Origin: Pseudomonadota bacterium
Lineage (GTDB): Bacteria; Myxococcota_A; UBA796; CAJQPC01
Direction of reading: 5' to 3'
Assembly: GCA_024228935.1 (NCBI GenBank)
Contig: JAAESX010000210.1
Coordinates: 147,457 to 211,456 of the forward strand
Length of the DNA stretch: 64,000 nt
Shown: piece after piece, positions 16,970 through 25,226 of the stretch
Layout: the number at the start of each line of letters is the position of its first letter
Numbering within the stretch: the first letter of the stretch is position 1
Made by a program: the position numbers and the translations under genes
The notes under the pieces: generated by a model
Seen by the model: only the letters and a program-made list of their open reading frames with translations
What the model was told of the DNA's origin: nothing
Database searches by the model: none

Positions 16970-16975
16970 TAGGCT
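16970..16975 (+). promoter_or_regulatory. -10 hexamer TAGGCT, 7 nt before the response regulator start
   Basis: TAGGCT then 7 nt then ATG at 16983. No Shine-Dalgarno fits between, supporting a leaderless transcript and the choice of this start. Confidence 0.45.
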
Positions 16976-16982
16976 GCCCTGG

Positions 16983-17696
16983 ATGATGCGTCGAGTCGAC
17001 CCGCACAGTGACCCCAACGCCGCCGTGGCGATGGTCGTCTTGCACTCGTTCGTCGACCTTCATGCGCGAGAGACCATGGCGACCGTCCGGGTCGTGGGTC
17101 GAGGCGCCGCGGTCCGCATCGACGTGACGCTGGACCCGTGGTCGGTCCATCTGGCGGTCCAGGACGGCCAGCTCCAGGCGCGGCTCTACAACACGGGCTG
17201 GGCGGACGAGGACCACGACCTGCTGTTCCGTTCGCGGGTCCCGGCGGACGTCGAGCGCGTCGGCGCCTGGGCACGTCGACAGGCCGCAAACGTCATGCAG
17301 GCGCTCCAGTCGACGCGCGAGCAGGAGCCGGTGGCGCTGGAGCCGTTGCGGCTCCTCGTCGTCGACGACGAGTCCATCCTGCGACAGGCGCTCGTCCGGA
17401 TGCTTCGCGACCATGTCGTGCACGTGGCGGCGAGCGTGGACGAGGCCCGCGAGAAGCTCGCCCAGACCGACTACGACGGCGTCCTGCTGGACGTGGTCCT
17501 GCCAGGGGTCGGCGGGCTGGACTACCTGCGGGAGCTCCGCGGCTCGTACCCCGAGGTCGCGCGGCGGGTCTGCCTGATGACGGCGAACCCCGAGATGCTC
17601 GACGGGCACCCGTCGCCATCGCTCGTGAAGCCCTTCTCCAAGGGCGAGCTGTTGGACGTCCTGGAGTGGTTCCAGCTGACTCGCCGGACGGACTGA
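16983..17696 (+). CDS. Response regulator with N-terminal unknown domain and C-terminal receiver
   Basis: 237 residues. Residues 1-115 form an unrecognised alpha/beta domain. Residues about 122-235 are a CheY-like receiver with the full set of active residues: Asp128-Asp129 (LLVVDDES), phospho-acceptor Asp170 (VLLDVVLP), Thr200 (CLMTAN) and Lys216 (LVKPF). The receiver is at the C-terminus and there is no DNA-binding domain, so output is probably by protein contact or the N-terminal domain. No histidine kinase gene is adjacent. The start follows a TAGGCT box by 7 nt; an in-frame ATG one codon later is possible. Confidence 0.9.
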   Translation: MMRRVDPHSDPNAAVAMVVLHSFVDLHARETMATVRVVGRGAAVRIDVTLDPWSVHLAVQDGQLQARLYNTGWADEDHDLLFRSRVPADVERVGAWARRQAANVMQALQSTREQEPVALEPLRLLVVDDESILRQALVRMLRDHVVHVAASVDEAREKLAQTDYDGVLLDVVLPGVGGLDYLRELRGSYPEVARRVCLMTANPEMLDGHPSPSLVKPFSKGELLDVLEWFQLTRRTD

Positions 17697-17718
17697 GCCG
17701 CCCGGCGGGGTTCCAGTC

Positions 17719-18630
17719 CTACTTGCCGAAGAGGCCCTTGGCCTTCTTCTTCGCGTCGTCGGCCTTCTTCTTGGCCGCTTCCGCTTCCTTCTTCGCCTTG
17801 TCGGCCTCGGCCTTCACCTTGTCGGCTTCGGCCTTCGCCTTGTCCTCGGCGGCCTTCTTCTGGGCCTCGGCCTCGGCAGCTGCCGCAGCGGCCTCGGCCT
17901 TGGCGTCGTCGGCGGCCTTCGCGGCGTCGGCCTTGGCCGAGCTCACGGCCTTGGTCGCGCTGCCCTTGGCGTCACCGACGGCCTTGGTCGCGCTGCCCTT
18001 GGCGTCGCCGAGCGCCGCGGCGCCCGCACCGGCTGCACCGGACGTCAGCCCGGCGGCTCCGCCACCCAGCGCACCACCGAGGGCGCCCTCAGCGAGGTCA
18101 CCGGCGAGGCCTTCGGCCGGCATCGCCTTGGCCTTCCCACGCTTCTTCGTGCCCTTGGACTGACCGGCGAACGCCGCGCCCAGCTTCGGGGTCTCGCCCG
18201 GCTCGGGGGCCTTCTTGGGCAGGCCGGCGGCCGAGCGACGGCCCTCGGCCGCCTTGGCGAGGATGGCCTTGGGATCGCCGCCCTTCTCGGCGACGCTCTC
18301 CTCCATCTTCTTCACGACGTCGGGGTTCGCGCGGGCCTGGACGGCCAGCTCGGCGCCGACGAACTGCCCGAGCGCGGGGTTGTCGCCCGACGCGGCCAGC
18401 TCGGCCATCGCCTCGAGCGCGCGGGCGAGCTTGGCGTCGGTCTCGTTCTGCTCGGCGGTCGCGGCCACACCGTGGCTGAGCTCGACGCACGTCGCGATGA
18501 CGATGAGGCCGCTGAAGATGTAGCCCCACTTGGCGGGCGCGTTCTTGTCGCGCTCCATCCAGACGCCCAGGATTCCGGCCAGACCGGCGACGAGGACACC
18601 TGCGAAGGTGACGAAGAGTCCGATGTCCAT
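17719..18630 (-). CDS. Two-TM membrane protein with long Ala/Lys-rich helical tail
   Basis: 303 residues. Two N-terminal transmembrane segments flank a WMERDKNAP loop. A helical region and a low-complexity Gly/Ala stretch follow, then about 110 residues of Ala/Lys/Glu heptad-like sequence with a direct repeat (GDAKGSATKAV twice), predicted as a long helix or coiled coil. The TM-RDK-TM head and the ASGD segment match the protein encoded just upstream at 18634, so the two look like duplicates. The Shine-Dalgarno (GAGGAGG) lies inside the last codons of that gene, 3 nt apart, so coupling is likely. Function unknown; a TolA-like envelope-spanning role is only a guess. Confidence 0.75.
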   Translation of the reverse strand: MDIGLFVTFAGVLVAGLAGILGVWMERDKNAPAKWGYIFSGLIVIATCVELSHGVAATAEQNETDAKLARALEAMAELAASGDNPALGQFVGAELAVQARANPDVVKKMEESVAEKGGDPKAILAKAAEGRRSAAGLPKKAPEPGETPKLGAAFAGQSKGTKKRGKAKAMPAEGLAGDLAEGALGGALGGGAAGLTSGAAGAGAAALGDAKGSATKAVGDAKGSATKAVSSAKADAAKAADDAKAEAAAAAAEAEAQKKAAEDKAKAEADKVKAEADKAKKEAEAAKKKADDAKKKAKGLFGK

Positions 18631-18633
18631 GAT

Positions 18634-19026
18634 CTACTCCTCCTCGAGGGTGGTGGCGGGGACCTCTTCGGTCGGGACGGCAGTGTCCTCGACCGGCTCG
18701 GGCTCCGGAATGGTCACGGTGACGCCGCTCTCGGCCTCGATCAGCGCGGCGAGCTCCTCGTCCCCGGACGCGATGGCGATCTCGGTCACCATCGTCATCA
18801 TGTTGTCGAGGTCCGCCTTCTTCTTGTGCATCTCGACGGCGTCGAGGAACGACTGGAAGACGCCGACGCCGACGGCGGACGTGATGAGGACGGTCATGGC
18901 GACGGCGAACCCGATGGGACGGGACTTGTCGCGACCGATCCAGAGACCGAGGACGGCGGCCAGGCCGCCGAGTGAGAGGGCACCCATCGATGTGACGAGG
19001 CCAGCTGACCAGATGGAAGGATCCAT
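18634..19026 (-). CDS. Small two-TM membrane protein, paralogue of the 17719 product
   Basis: 130 residues. Transmembrane helices at about 13-30 and 37-56 flank LWIGRDKSRP, the same layout as in the larger neighbour (VWMERDKNAP). A short helix follows (MHKKKADLDNMMTMVTEIAI, then ASGDEELAALI), and the protein ends in an acidic Pro/Glu tail (EEE). I do not know a family. Co-transcribed with the coiled-coil gene upstream and the paralogue downstream; the GAG codons of its tail form the next gene's ribosome site. Confidence 0.75.
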   Translation of the reverse strand: MDPSIWSAGLVTSMGALSLGGLAAVLGLWIGRDKSRPIGFAVAMTVLITSAVGVGVFQSFLDAVEMHKKKADLDNMMTMVTEIAIASGDEELAALIEAESGVTVTIPEPEPVEDTAVPTEEVPATTLEEE

Positions 19027-19090
19027 GTTCGCTCCGTGGAAGTCGGCGAGCTAACGTCCGATTGGCCGAGTGGCGAACCGCAAGCCCGTG

Positions 19091-19891
19091 TCAGTCGTCG
19101 AAGCCTTCCGCCTCGGGCAGCGTCGGGTCGCAGAACTGGATGTACCAGCCGCGCTTGGTGAAGCGGCTGTCCTCGTTCAGCGGCTCGGCGTAGAGCGGCA
19201 GCGTGGCCTTCCGGTCCTCCTGCTGGTGCAGGATGGGGGTCGACTGGTAGCTGTCGACGCACTCCATGAACCGGTCCTTGAAGTCGCCGGCCAGCGCCTC
19301 GTCGACCGCGCCCTGGCACTTGTCCAGGCGGCCGGGCGTTCCCCAGCCACAGATCGAGACCTTGCTCTCGGCGACGAACGTGGTCCACAGGTTGACCTGC
19401 GACTCCTCGCGGAAGTGCTCGGCCCGCTGCTTCTGCTTCTCGGTCTCCTTGATCTGCTTCTCGAGCGCGATCACGGTCGTCTTGAGCGCGGACATGGCCT
19501 CGTCCCGATCCTCGATGGCCGAGTCCAGATCGAGCTTGAGCGTCTCGATCTCGGCCTCCATCTCCTTCCACTTCTTCGAGGCGACGGCGCGGCGAGCCTC
19601 GTCCTTCTCGTCCTGGGCCTTCATCGTCGTGAGCTCGGCTTCGCGGGCGTCGAGCTTCGCCTGGAGCTCCAGGACCTTGGAGTGCGCGTCCTCGACCTTC
19701 TGCCGCTCGGGCTCGATCTGGTCGTCGCAGAATGCGAGCAGCTCCTCCTCGGTGAGCTCCTGCTTGATGATCAGGGGCTCGGTCACGATCTTCTCGACCG
19801 GATCCATGAGCAGGGTCGCCAGGCCGTACCCGAGACCGCCTCCGACAACGAGGGCGCCCAGGCCGATGGGGAGGCTGTTCATGAGGCTCAT
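19091..19891 (-). CDS. Membrane-anchored coiled-coil protein
   Basis: 266 residues. One N-terminal glycine-rich transmembrane segment (IGLGALVVGGGLGYGLATLL) is followed by a long charged coiled coil (about residues 50-165, heptads of L/E/K). A C-terminal domain of about 95 residues has several cysteines (ICGWG, DKCQG, MECVD, QFCDP). It probably stands in the membrane with the C-terminal domain in the periplasm. Next to the two small membrane proteins, it may form an envelope complex with them. A TAGGCT box lies 22 nt before the ATG with GGAG in between. Confidence 0.75.
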   Translation of the reverse strand: MSLMNSLPIGLGALVVGGGLGYGLATLLMDPVEKIVTEPLIIKQELTEEELLAFCDDQIEPERQKVEDAHSKVLELQAKLDAREAELTTMKAQDEKDEARRAVASKKWKEMEAEIETLKLDLDSAIEDRDEAMSALKTTVIALEKQIKETEKQKQRAEHFREESQVNLWTTFVAESKVSICGWGTPGRLDKCQGAVDEALAGDFKDRFMECVDSYQSTPILHQQEDRKATLPLYAEPLNEDSRFTKRGWYIQFCDPTLPEAEGFDD

Positions 19892-19913
19892 GTGGTCTCC
19901 GCGGTGCGGCGGA

Positions 19914-19919
19914 AGCCTA
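19914..19919 (-). promoter_or_regulatory. -10 hexamer TAGGCT, 22 nt before the coiled-coil gene
   Basis: TAGGCT on the minus strand, then 22 nt including GGAG, then ATG at 19891. This is the leadered spacing also seen at 25199 and 35562. The three membrane genes could thus be expressed even if the broken kinase gene upstream is not. Confidence 0.4.
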
Positions 19920-19921
19920 AG

Positions 19922-22900
19922 TCATCTGGCGAGCTTTTTCATGGCGATGGACGCGAGCTCGGCGTTGGCGTCATCTCCCAGGGCCTTCCACTGGGATCGA
20001 GCGATCACGAGCGCCTCCCATGCTCGTCGCTCCTGGCCCTTGGCGGCGGCGATCTCGCCGGCCATGAATGCGGGCCAGGCGACGTCCTTCTCGATCATGC
20101 CGCTGGCGGTCACGAGCTCGAGCCCGCGGCGGATGTGCTGGTCCCAGGCGGCCCAGTCCTGGCGCTCGGCGGCGCCCGGCAGCAGCAGGAGATGCACGGC
20201 GCCCTGGTACGTCGACCTTCCCTGGCGCTCGAACGACGCGAGGCACTTCTGCAGGTCGTCTTCGGCCTCGACGAACCGGCCGCGGGCGATGCGGACCAGG
20301 CAGGTGTTCAGACGGACCACGATGGCGATGCCGCTGCGGGCCTGCGTGTGGAGCTCGAGCGCCTTGGCGTAGAGAGGCTCGGCCAGGTCCAGCTCCCCGA
20401 GCGTGCGAGCGAGCTCGGCGAGGCCGTTGAGGCTGTCCGCCATCCAGCCGATGTTGTCGATGCGCCGGTGGTGCTCGAGGCTCTCGTCGAAGCTGGCGCG
20501 GGCGCCGTCCAGGTCGCCCATCTGCCAGAGCACGGCGCCGACGCCCAGGAGGCACGTCCCGATGCCGCGATCGAAGCCGAGCGTTCGGAAGCGGGCCAGC
20601 GCGTCCTCGATGCGGACGAGAGCCCGCGGCAGGTCCCGCTGGATACGGGCGATGTTGCCCAGCAGCTCGATGGCGCGGGCGTGGATGACGGGCCAGGCGT
20701 AGCGCTCGGCGCGGACCTCGAGCTCGGTGGCCAGGCGGAGCGACTCCTCGTACCGGCCGACGTAGCGGCACACCATCGCGCGCAGGAAGCCAGCGTGGCC
20801 GCGGGCGGGGTGCTCGGGCGGGGCGTTGGCGTGGTCGAGGGTCTCCTCGAGCAGGCGCAGGAGCTCGAGGGCCTTCAGGAACTCGCTGTTCGCCCGGCAG
20901 GCGCGGGCCGCCTCGAGCAGCGGGTCGATGGCGTCGTGCCAGGCGCCCGCCGCCAGGTAGTACTGGCCGATGCGCTCCTGGGCTGGACGGGCGTCGGGGT
21001 AGAGCTCCTCGAGCGCAGCAGCGCAGGCGAGGTGGTAGTCGGCGAGCCGTCCGCCCTCGCGCGCTCGTCGCACCAGCGACTCGTGCAGCAGGCTGTGCTC
21101 GAAGCGCCAGGCCGAGCCTTCGCCCTGGGCGTCGTGCGAGAGCAAGCCCGCGTCGACGAGGCGCGACAGGGTCTCGGGCCTCACCAGGTGACCGACCTGC
21201 CAGCAGGCCGTCCGCCACTCGGTCTCCTCGGCCTGTCGTCCCAGGACCGCGGCGAGCTCGAGCGCCCGCCAGGCCCCGCCGTCGTCCCCGAGGACCCGGT
21301 CCAGGCGGTCCAGGAACAGGTCGTGGAGGCCGTCGGGCAGGGCGTCCTCGGCACCCTCGGCCAGGACGAGGCCGCCCCGCGTCCGGACGAGCTGGCCCCG
21401 AGCGAGCCAGTCTCCGACGAGCTGGACGGCGAACAACGGGGTGCCCCCTGCGCGGTCGAGGACCCGAGCAGCCAGCTTCGGCTCGAGGCCGAGCACGCGC
21501 CGCGCGAGGTCGACCTGCTCCTCCTGGGTCAGGGGGCCGAGGGGGAGCTTGCCCGAGCGGCTGTTCTGGCCGAGCCGTTCCAGGGCCTCGAGCGCGAGCG
21601 GGTGGGCGTCGCGGGCCTCGCCGCGCTCGGTCAGTAGTACGAGCACCGAGGCCCCCTGGTCCGAGCGGAGCAGCGTCTCGATGCACCCGAGCGTGTCGGC
21701 ACCCCACTGCACGTCGTCGATCCAGAGGATCAGGGGCCGGACCTGCGATCGGGCTCGCAGCACCCGCTGCACGAGCTGGTAGCTCTGGGCGGGGCTGCCG
21801 GTGCTGCGTCGCTCGCCGTCTCCCGAGGCGGCCGCAACGAGGTCGGCGACGGCCTCCCAGTCCTCGGCGTCGCGGAGCCCCAGGCTCTTGAGCCCGGTCC
21901 GCGCCCGGTCGAGGATGCTCGGGCGAGCCAGGCCCTGACACCGGAACATCCGCGCCAGCAGGCCGCCGATCCCGTCCATGGGCGCCGGGATGTCGTTGTG
22001 CGTGGCCCGCAGGACGGTCGCCGCGCCGAGCTCGTGCGCTCGCTCGCACATCCAGCGTGCCAGCCGCCGCTTGCCGACGCCCGCAGGTCCCTCGACGTCG
22101 ATGACCCGGACCGTCCCGGTGTCCTTCGCCTCGCGCAGCGCGGTCCAGATGGCGTCCCGCTCGGACTCGCGCCCGACGAACGGCGCGGGTCGCAGGGCGT
22201 GGAGGCCGGCGCCGACGCCGATCAGGTGGGGGAGCCTCCTCGCGTCGCCGCCAGCTCTCGGGGATGGGCGGGCCTCCCCGGGTGTCGATGCTCATCTCCT
22301 CGAGCTGCTCGTCGAGCAGCGGCTCGACCAGGTCGGCCAGTGTGTGGGAGTGCGTGATCGAGGGGGGCAGCAGCGCCACGGGCTCCTCGTCGAGCGAGGT
22401 GGGCAGCGCGTCCTCGTACTCCAGCTGCTCGAGGGCCCAGGCGGCGTCGGCCGCTCGTCGGAAGCGCTTGCTCGGGCGCTTCTGCATCAGGCGGTCGACC
22501 CAGGCGTCGAAGCCGGGCGGCAGCGGCAGTTGGCGGCCGATGGGGTGCGGCTCCTGCTCGAGGTGCGCCAGCTTCCACCCGTGGAAGTCGTCCGCGGCGA
22601 AGGGTAGGCGTCCGGTCACGAGCTCGTACGCCAGCACGCCCATCGCGTAGAGGTCGGTCCACGGTCCGAAGTCACGCCAAGCTCCCCGGAACTGCTCGGG
22701 TGCCATGAGCTGGGGGGGGGGGGGCGCTGATGCGGCGACTGCCGGTCGCGGCCTCGACGGGGTGCGCCAGGCCGAAGTCGGCCAGCTTCAGTCCCGGGCG
22801 CAGGTCTTTCGGCCCGCAGATCAGGATGTTCGCGGGCTTCAGGTCTCGGTGGACCACGCCGCGCGCATGGGCGTGGGCCAGGGCGTCGAGGAGCGCGCGC

Positions 22901-23274
22901 AGGATGGCTCGGATGCGGCTCCAGGGCTGGGGCCGAACCAGGTGCGCCAGGGTGCCGGCGCCCGCGAGCTCCATCGCGAGCCAGCTCGAGCCCTCGACCA
23001 GGCGCCCTTCGCTGTCCTTGCTCGCCTGCCAGTCGATCTGGCCGTAGTCGTGGACGTGCGCGATGCACGGGTGCTCGAGCGAGGCCATCGCGCGGACCTC
23101 GTTGTCGAACATGGCGCGGAACCGGGCGCCGCGGGCCTTCTCGGTCGTCATGACCTTCACGGCGACCGGGACGCCATGCAGGACGTCCACGCCGCGTCAG
23201 ACGTCGGCCATGCCGCCGGAGCCGATGACGCTGCGGAGCTCGAAGTGCCCCAGACGGATGCGCGATGTCGCCAC
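19922..23274 (-). pseudogene. Ser/Thr kinase fused to AAA_16 ATPase/TPR signalling protein, broken by one stop and two frameshifts
   Basis: Three adjoining frames together encode one protein of about 1,115 residues. From GTG 23274 come GHFELRSVIGSGGMADV (Gly loop), an in-frame TGA at 23197-23199 where a Trp codon would fit, then AVKVM, HRDLKPANILI and DFGLAH. The frame shifts at a run of 13 G (22712-22724), resumes as MAPEQFRG and kinase lobe C, then shifts again at a run of 5 G (22228-22232). It continues as PFVGRESERD, Walker A GPAGVGKRR, Walker B LILWIDDVQWG and about 400 residues of TPR. Dropping one base at each run restores the frame. STPK-AAA-TPR proteins of this design are typical myxobacterial regulators. 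It is either a young pseudogene or contains consensus errors. Confidence 0.85.
22712..22724. repeat. 13-base G homopolymer inside the kinase gene
   Basis: G13 on the plus strand (C13 in the coding strand), in the codons between DFG and MAPEQ. With 12 bases the kinase frame reads through as ...APPPQLMAPEQ; with 13 it ends 9 codons later. Long enough to slip during replication or to be miscounted by sequencing. Confidence 0.9.
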
Positions 23275-23297
23275 GGCCTGCGACGTTAGCAGCGGAG

Positions 23298-23720
23298 GTG
23301 CCCGATCACGACGCCCTCGACTACCTGGCCTACGGCTCGAACCTGGACGCGTTGCAGATGGCCTCGCGCTGTCCGGGCTCCGAGCTGCTCGGGATCGAGC
23401 GGCTCGACGGGTGGGCTCCGTGGTTCGGTGGCCCGTCGAAGCTGCGCGGTGGTGGCGTCCTGAGCCTGCGGGAACGGGACGGACACGTGCTCGTCGGGCG
23501 GTACCGGCTCACCCCGGAGCACCTGGTCACGCTCGACCGGTACGAGGGCCACCCGCACTTCTACGAGCGCGTCGAGCTGCGCGGAGCCTGGATCTACCTG
23601 CTCGGATCGCACGTGGGCGAGCTGGCGCCCAGGCCGGAGTACCTGGCGCTGGTGCGCTCGGCCTGGGTCGAGATCGGCGCCGACGTCACGGCACTGGAAG
23701 CGGCCGCGCAAGGCTCATAG
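23298..23720 (+). CDS. Gamma-glutamylcyclotransferase-fold (GGCT-like) protein
   Basis: About 140 residues. The family signature YLAYGSNL comes at residues 7-14 from a GTG at 23298. That start is preferred because GGCT proteins begin just before this motif, although GGAG directly abuts it; an ATG at 23265 is the alternative and would overlap the divergent kinase gene. LDRYEG and the following aromatic segment fit the fold. Family members release 5-oxoproline from gamma-glutamyl amines or act on related amides; the substrate here is unknown. Cytoplasmic. It is followed after 27 bp by an M20 peptidase gene, possibly in the same transcript. Confidence 0.8.
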   Translation: MPDHDALDYLAYGSNLDALQMASRCPGSELLGIERLDGWAPWFGGPSKLRGGGVLSLRERDGHVLVGRYRLTPEHLVTLDRYEGHPHFYERVELRGAWIYLLGSHVGELAPRPEYLALVRSAWVEIGADVTALEAAAQGS

Positions 23721-23747
23721 AGGAGGACCACACCCCGGAGGTCCCCC

Positions 23748-25151
23748 GTGTCCAGCCCGTCCAGCGATGCCGTCGCCGCCCTTGCCGACAGCCGCTTCCA
23801 GCAGACTGTCGAGCGCCTGTCCGGCTACCTGACCTACCCCGCGATCTCGTGCGACTCGGCGCACTTCGACGATGTCCGGGCTCTCGCCGCGAAGATCCGG
23901 GACGACCTCGAGGCGCTGGGCATGGACCGCGCTCGGGTCTGCGAGCTGCCCGACGCCCTTCCGATGGTCGCCGCCGAGTGGCTCCACGCCGGGGCGGACA
24001 AGCCCACGGTGCTCATCTACGGACACCTGGACCTGCAGCCGGTGAAGGGCGAGCCCTGGGTCACCGACCCGCACGTCGCCGTCGAACAGGACGGCCGGCT
24101 GTACGCCCGCGGGAGCGCCGACGACATGGGCGGCTGGGTCAGCCATCTGGCCGCGGTGCAGGCCTGGCTCGAGGTGCACGGCTCGCTGCCCGTGAACCTG
24201 AAGCTCGTGATCGAGGGCGAGGAGGAGATCGGCTCGCCGAACCTCGAGCGGTTCATGGACGCCTACCCGGACGTCTTCGCCAGCGACGTGATGATCCTGA
24301 CCGACTGCGAGAACCCCTCCACCGAGCTCCCCGGCCTGACCGTCTCGCTGCGCGGGCTCACCGAGGTGGAGCTGGTCTGCGAGGCGCTGTCGTCCGACGG
24401 CCACTCGGGGCTGTGGGGCAACATGGTCCCGGACGTCTCGACGGCGCTGTGCGCGCTCATCGCCCGGCTGGTGGACGCCGACGGCCGGCCCACGTTCGGC
24501 CGCATGGAGGTGCCCGCGGACTGGGCCGAGGCAAGCTGGAAGGTGCCGCTGAACGACGCGGTCATCCACGACGGCGCCCACATTCTGCCGGACGTGAAGC
24601 CGCTGCCCCACCAGGGTCGGTCCCCGGCTGAGTGGATGTGGCGCCAGCCGGCGCTCACGGTCGTCGCGACCACGCTCCCGCGCCCCGAGCACAAGAAGAA
24701 CGCGCTGCGCACCCGCGCCAGCGCCACGCTGTCCATCCGGGTGGCTCCGGGCCAGACCACCGACGAGCTGCTGTCCGAGCTGACCGAGATCGTGACGACC
24801 GATCCGCCGGGCGGGGTCCGCGTCACCGTCGAGCGCGAAGGCTGGGACGGCCAGGGCTGGCTGTACACGCCGAAGGGCCCCGCGTTCGAGGCCGCCGATC
24901 GAGCCTACCGCAAGGCCTGGGGCCACGAGCTGGTCCAGGTCGGCGTGGGAGGCAGCATCCCGTTCGTCGCCATCTTCGGCGAGCGCTTCGGCGATCTGCC
25001 GCTGATCCTGAACGGCGTGATGGACCCGAAGACCACGGCGCACGGGCCGAATGAGTCGATGCACCTGGGGGTCTTCCGGAAGACCATCGCTGCGAACGTG
25101 CACCTGTACGCCGAGCTCGGGGACACGCCGGGGCTCATTCGGGGCGACTGA
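23748..25151 (+). CDS. M20 family metallopeptidase (dipeptidase-like)
   Basis: 467 residues from a GTG preceded by CGGAGG. M20/M28-type dinuclear zinc motifs: GHLDLQPV (first His and catalytic Asp), GSADDMGGW (bridging Asp), EGEEEIGSPN (catalytic Glu pair), LTDCEN and the late TAHGPNESM (last His). The dimerisation domain lies between about residues 200 and 350. No signal peptide, so cytoplasmic. Probably hydrolyses di- or tripeptides; the exact substrate cannot be read from the sequence. It may work with the GGCT-like protein in recycling gamma-glutamyl or other small peptides (inference from adjacency). Confidence 0.93.
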   Translation: MSSPSSDAVAALADSRFQQTVERLSGYLTYPAISCDSAHFDDVRALAAKIRDDLEALGMDRARVCELPDALPMVAAEWLHAGADKPTVLIYGHLDLQPVKGEPWVTDPHVAVEQDGRLYARGSADDMGGWVSHLAAVQAWLEVHGSLPVNLKLVIEGEEEIGSPNLERFMDAYPDVFASDVMILTDCENPSTELPGLTVSLRGLTEVELVCEALSSDGHSGLWGNMVPDVSTALCALIARLVDADGRPTFGRMEVPADWAEASWKVPLNDAVIHDGAHILPDVKPLPHQGRSPAEWMWRQPALTVVATTLPRPEHKKNALRTRASATLSIRVAPGQTTDELLSELTEIVTTDPPGGVRVTVEREGWDGQGWLYTPKGPAFEAADRAYRKAWGHELVQVGVGGSIPFVAIFGERFGDLPLILNGVMDPKTTAHGPNESMHLGVFRKTIAANVHLYAELGDTPGLIRGD

Positions 25152-25198
25152 GTCCAGAAACCCTGTCACGGGGCCGCGCGAGGCGGCGTAGGCGGTGG

Positions 25199-25204
25199 TA
25201 GAAT
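25199..25204 (+). promoter_or_regulatory. -10 hexamer TAGAAT, 22 nt before the VWA lipoprotein gene
   Basis: TAGAAT followed by 22 nt containing GAGG, then ATG at 25227. Same spacing as at 19914 and 35562. Confidence 0.45.
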
Positions 25205-25226
25205 CCGGCCCGTTCGAGGTGCGTCT

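Noticed and set aside
23197..23199. Selenocysteine or stop-codon recoding at the kinase TGA
   Set aside because: No SECIS-like need at this site, a Trp codon fits instead, and TGA is an ordinary stop throughout the window.
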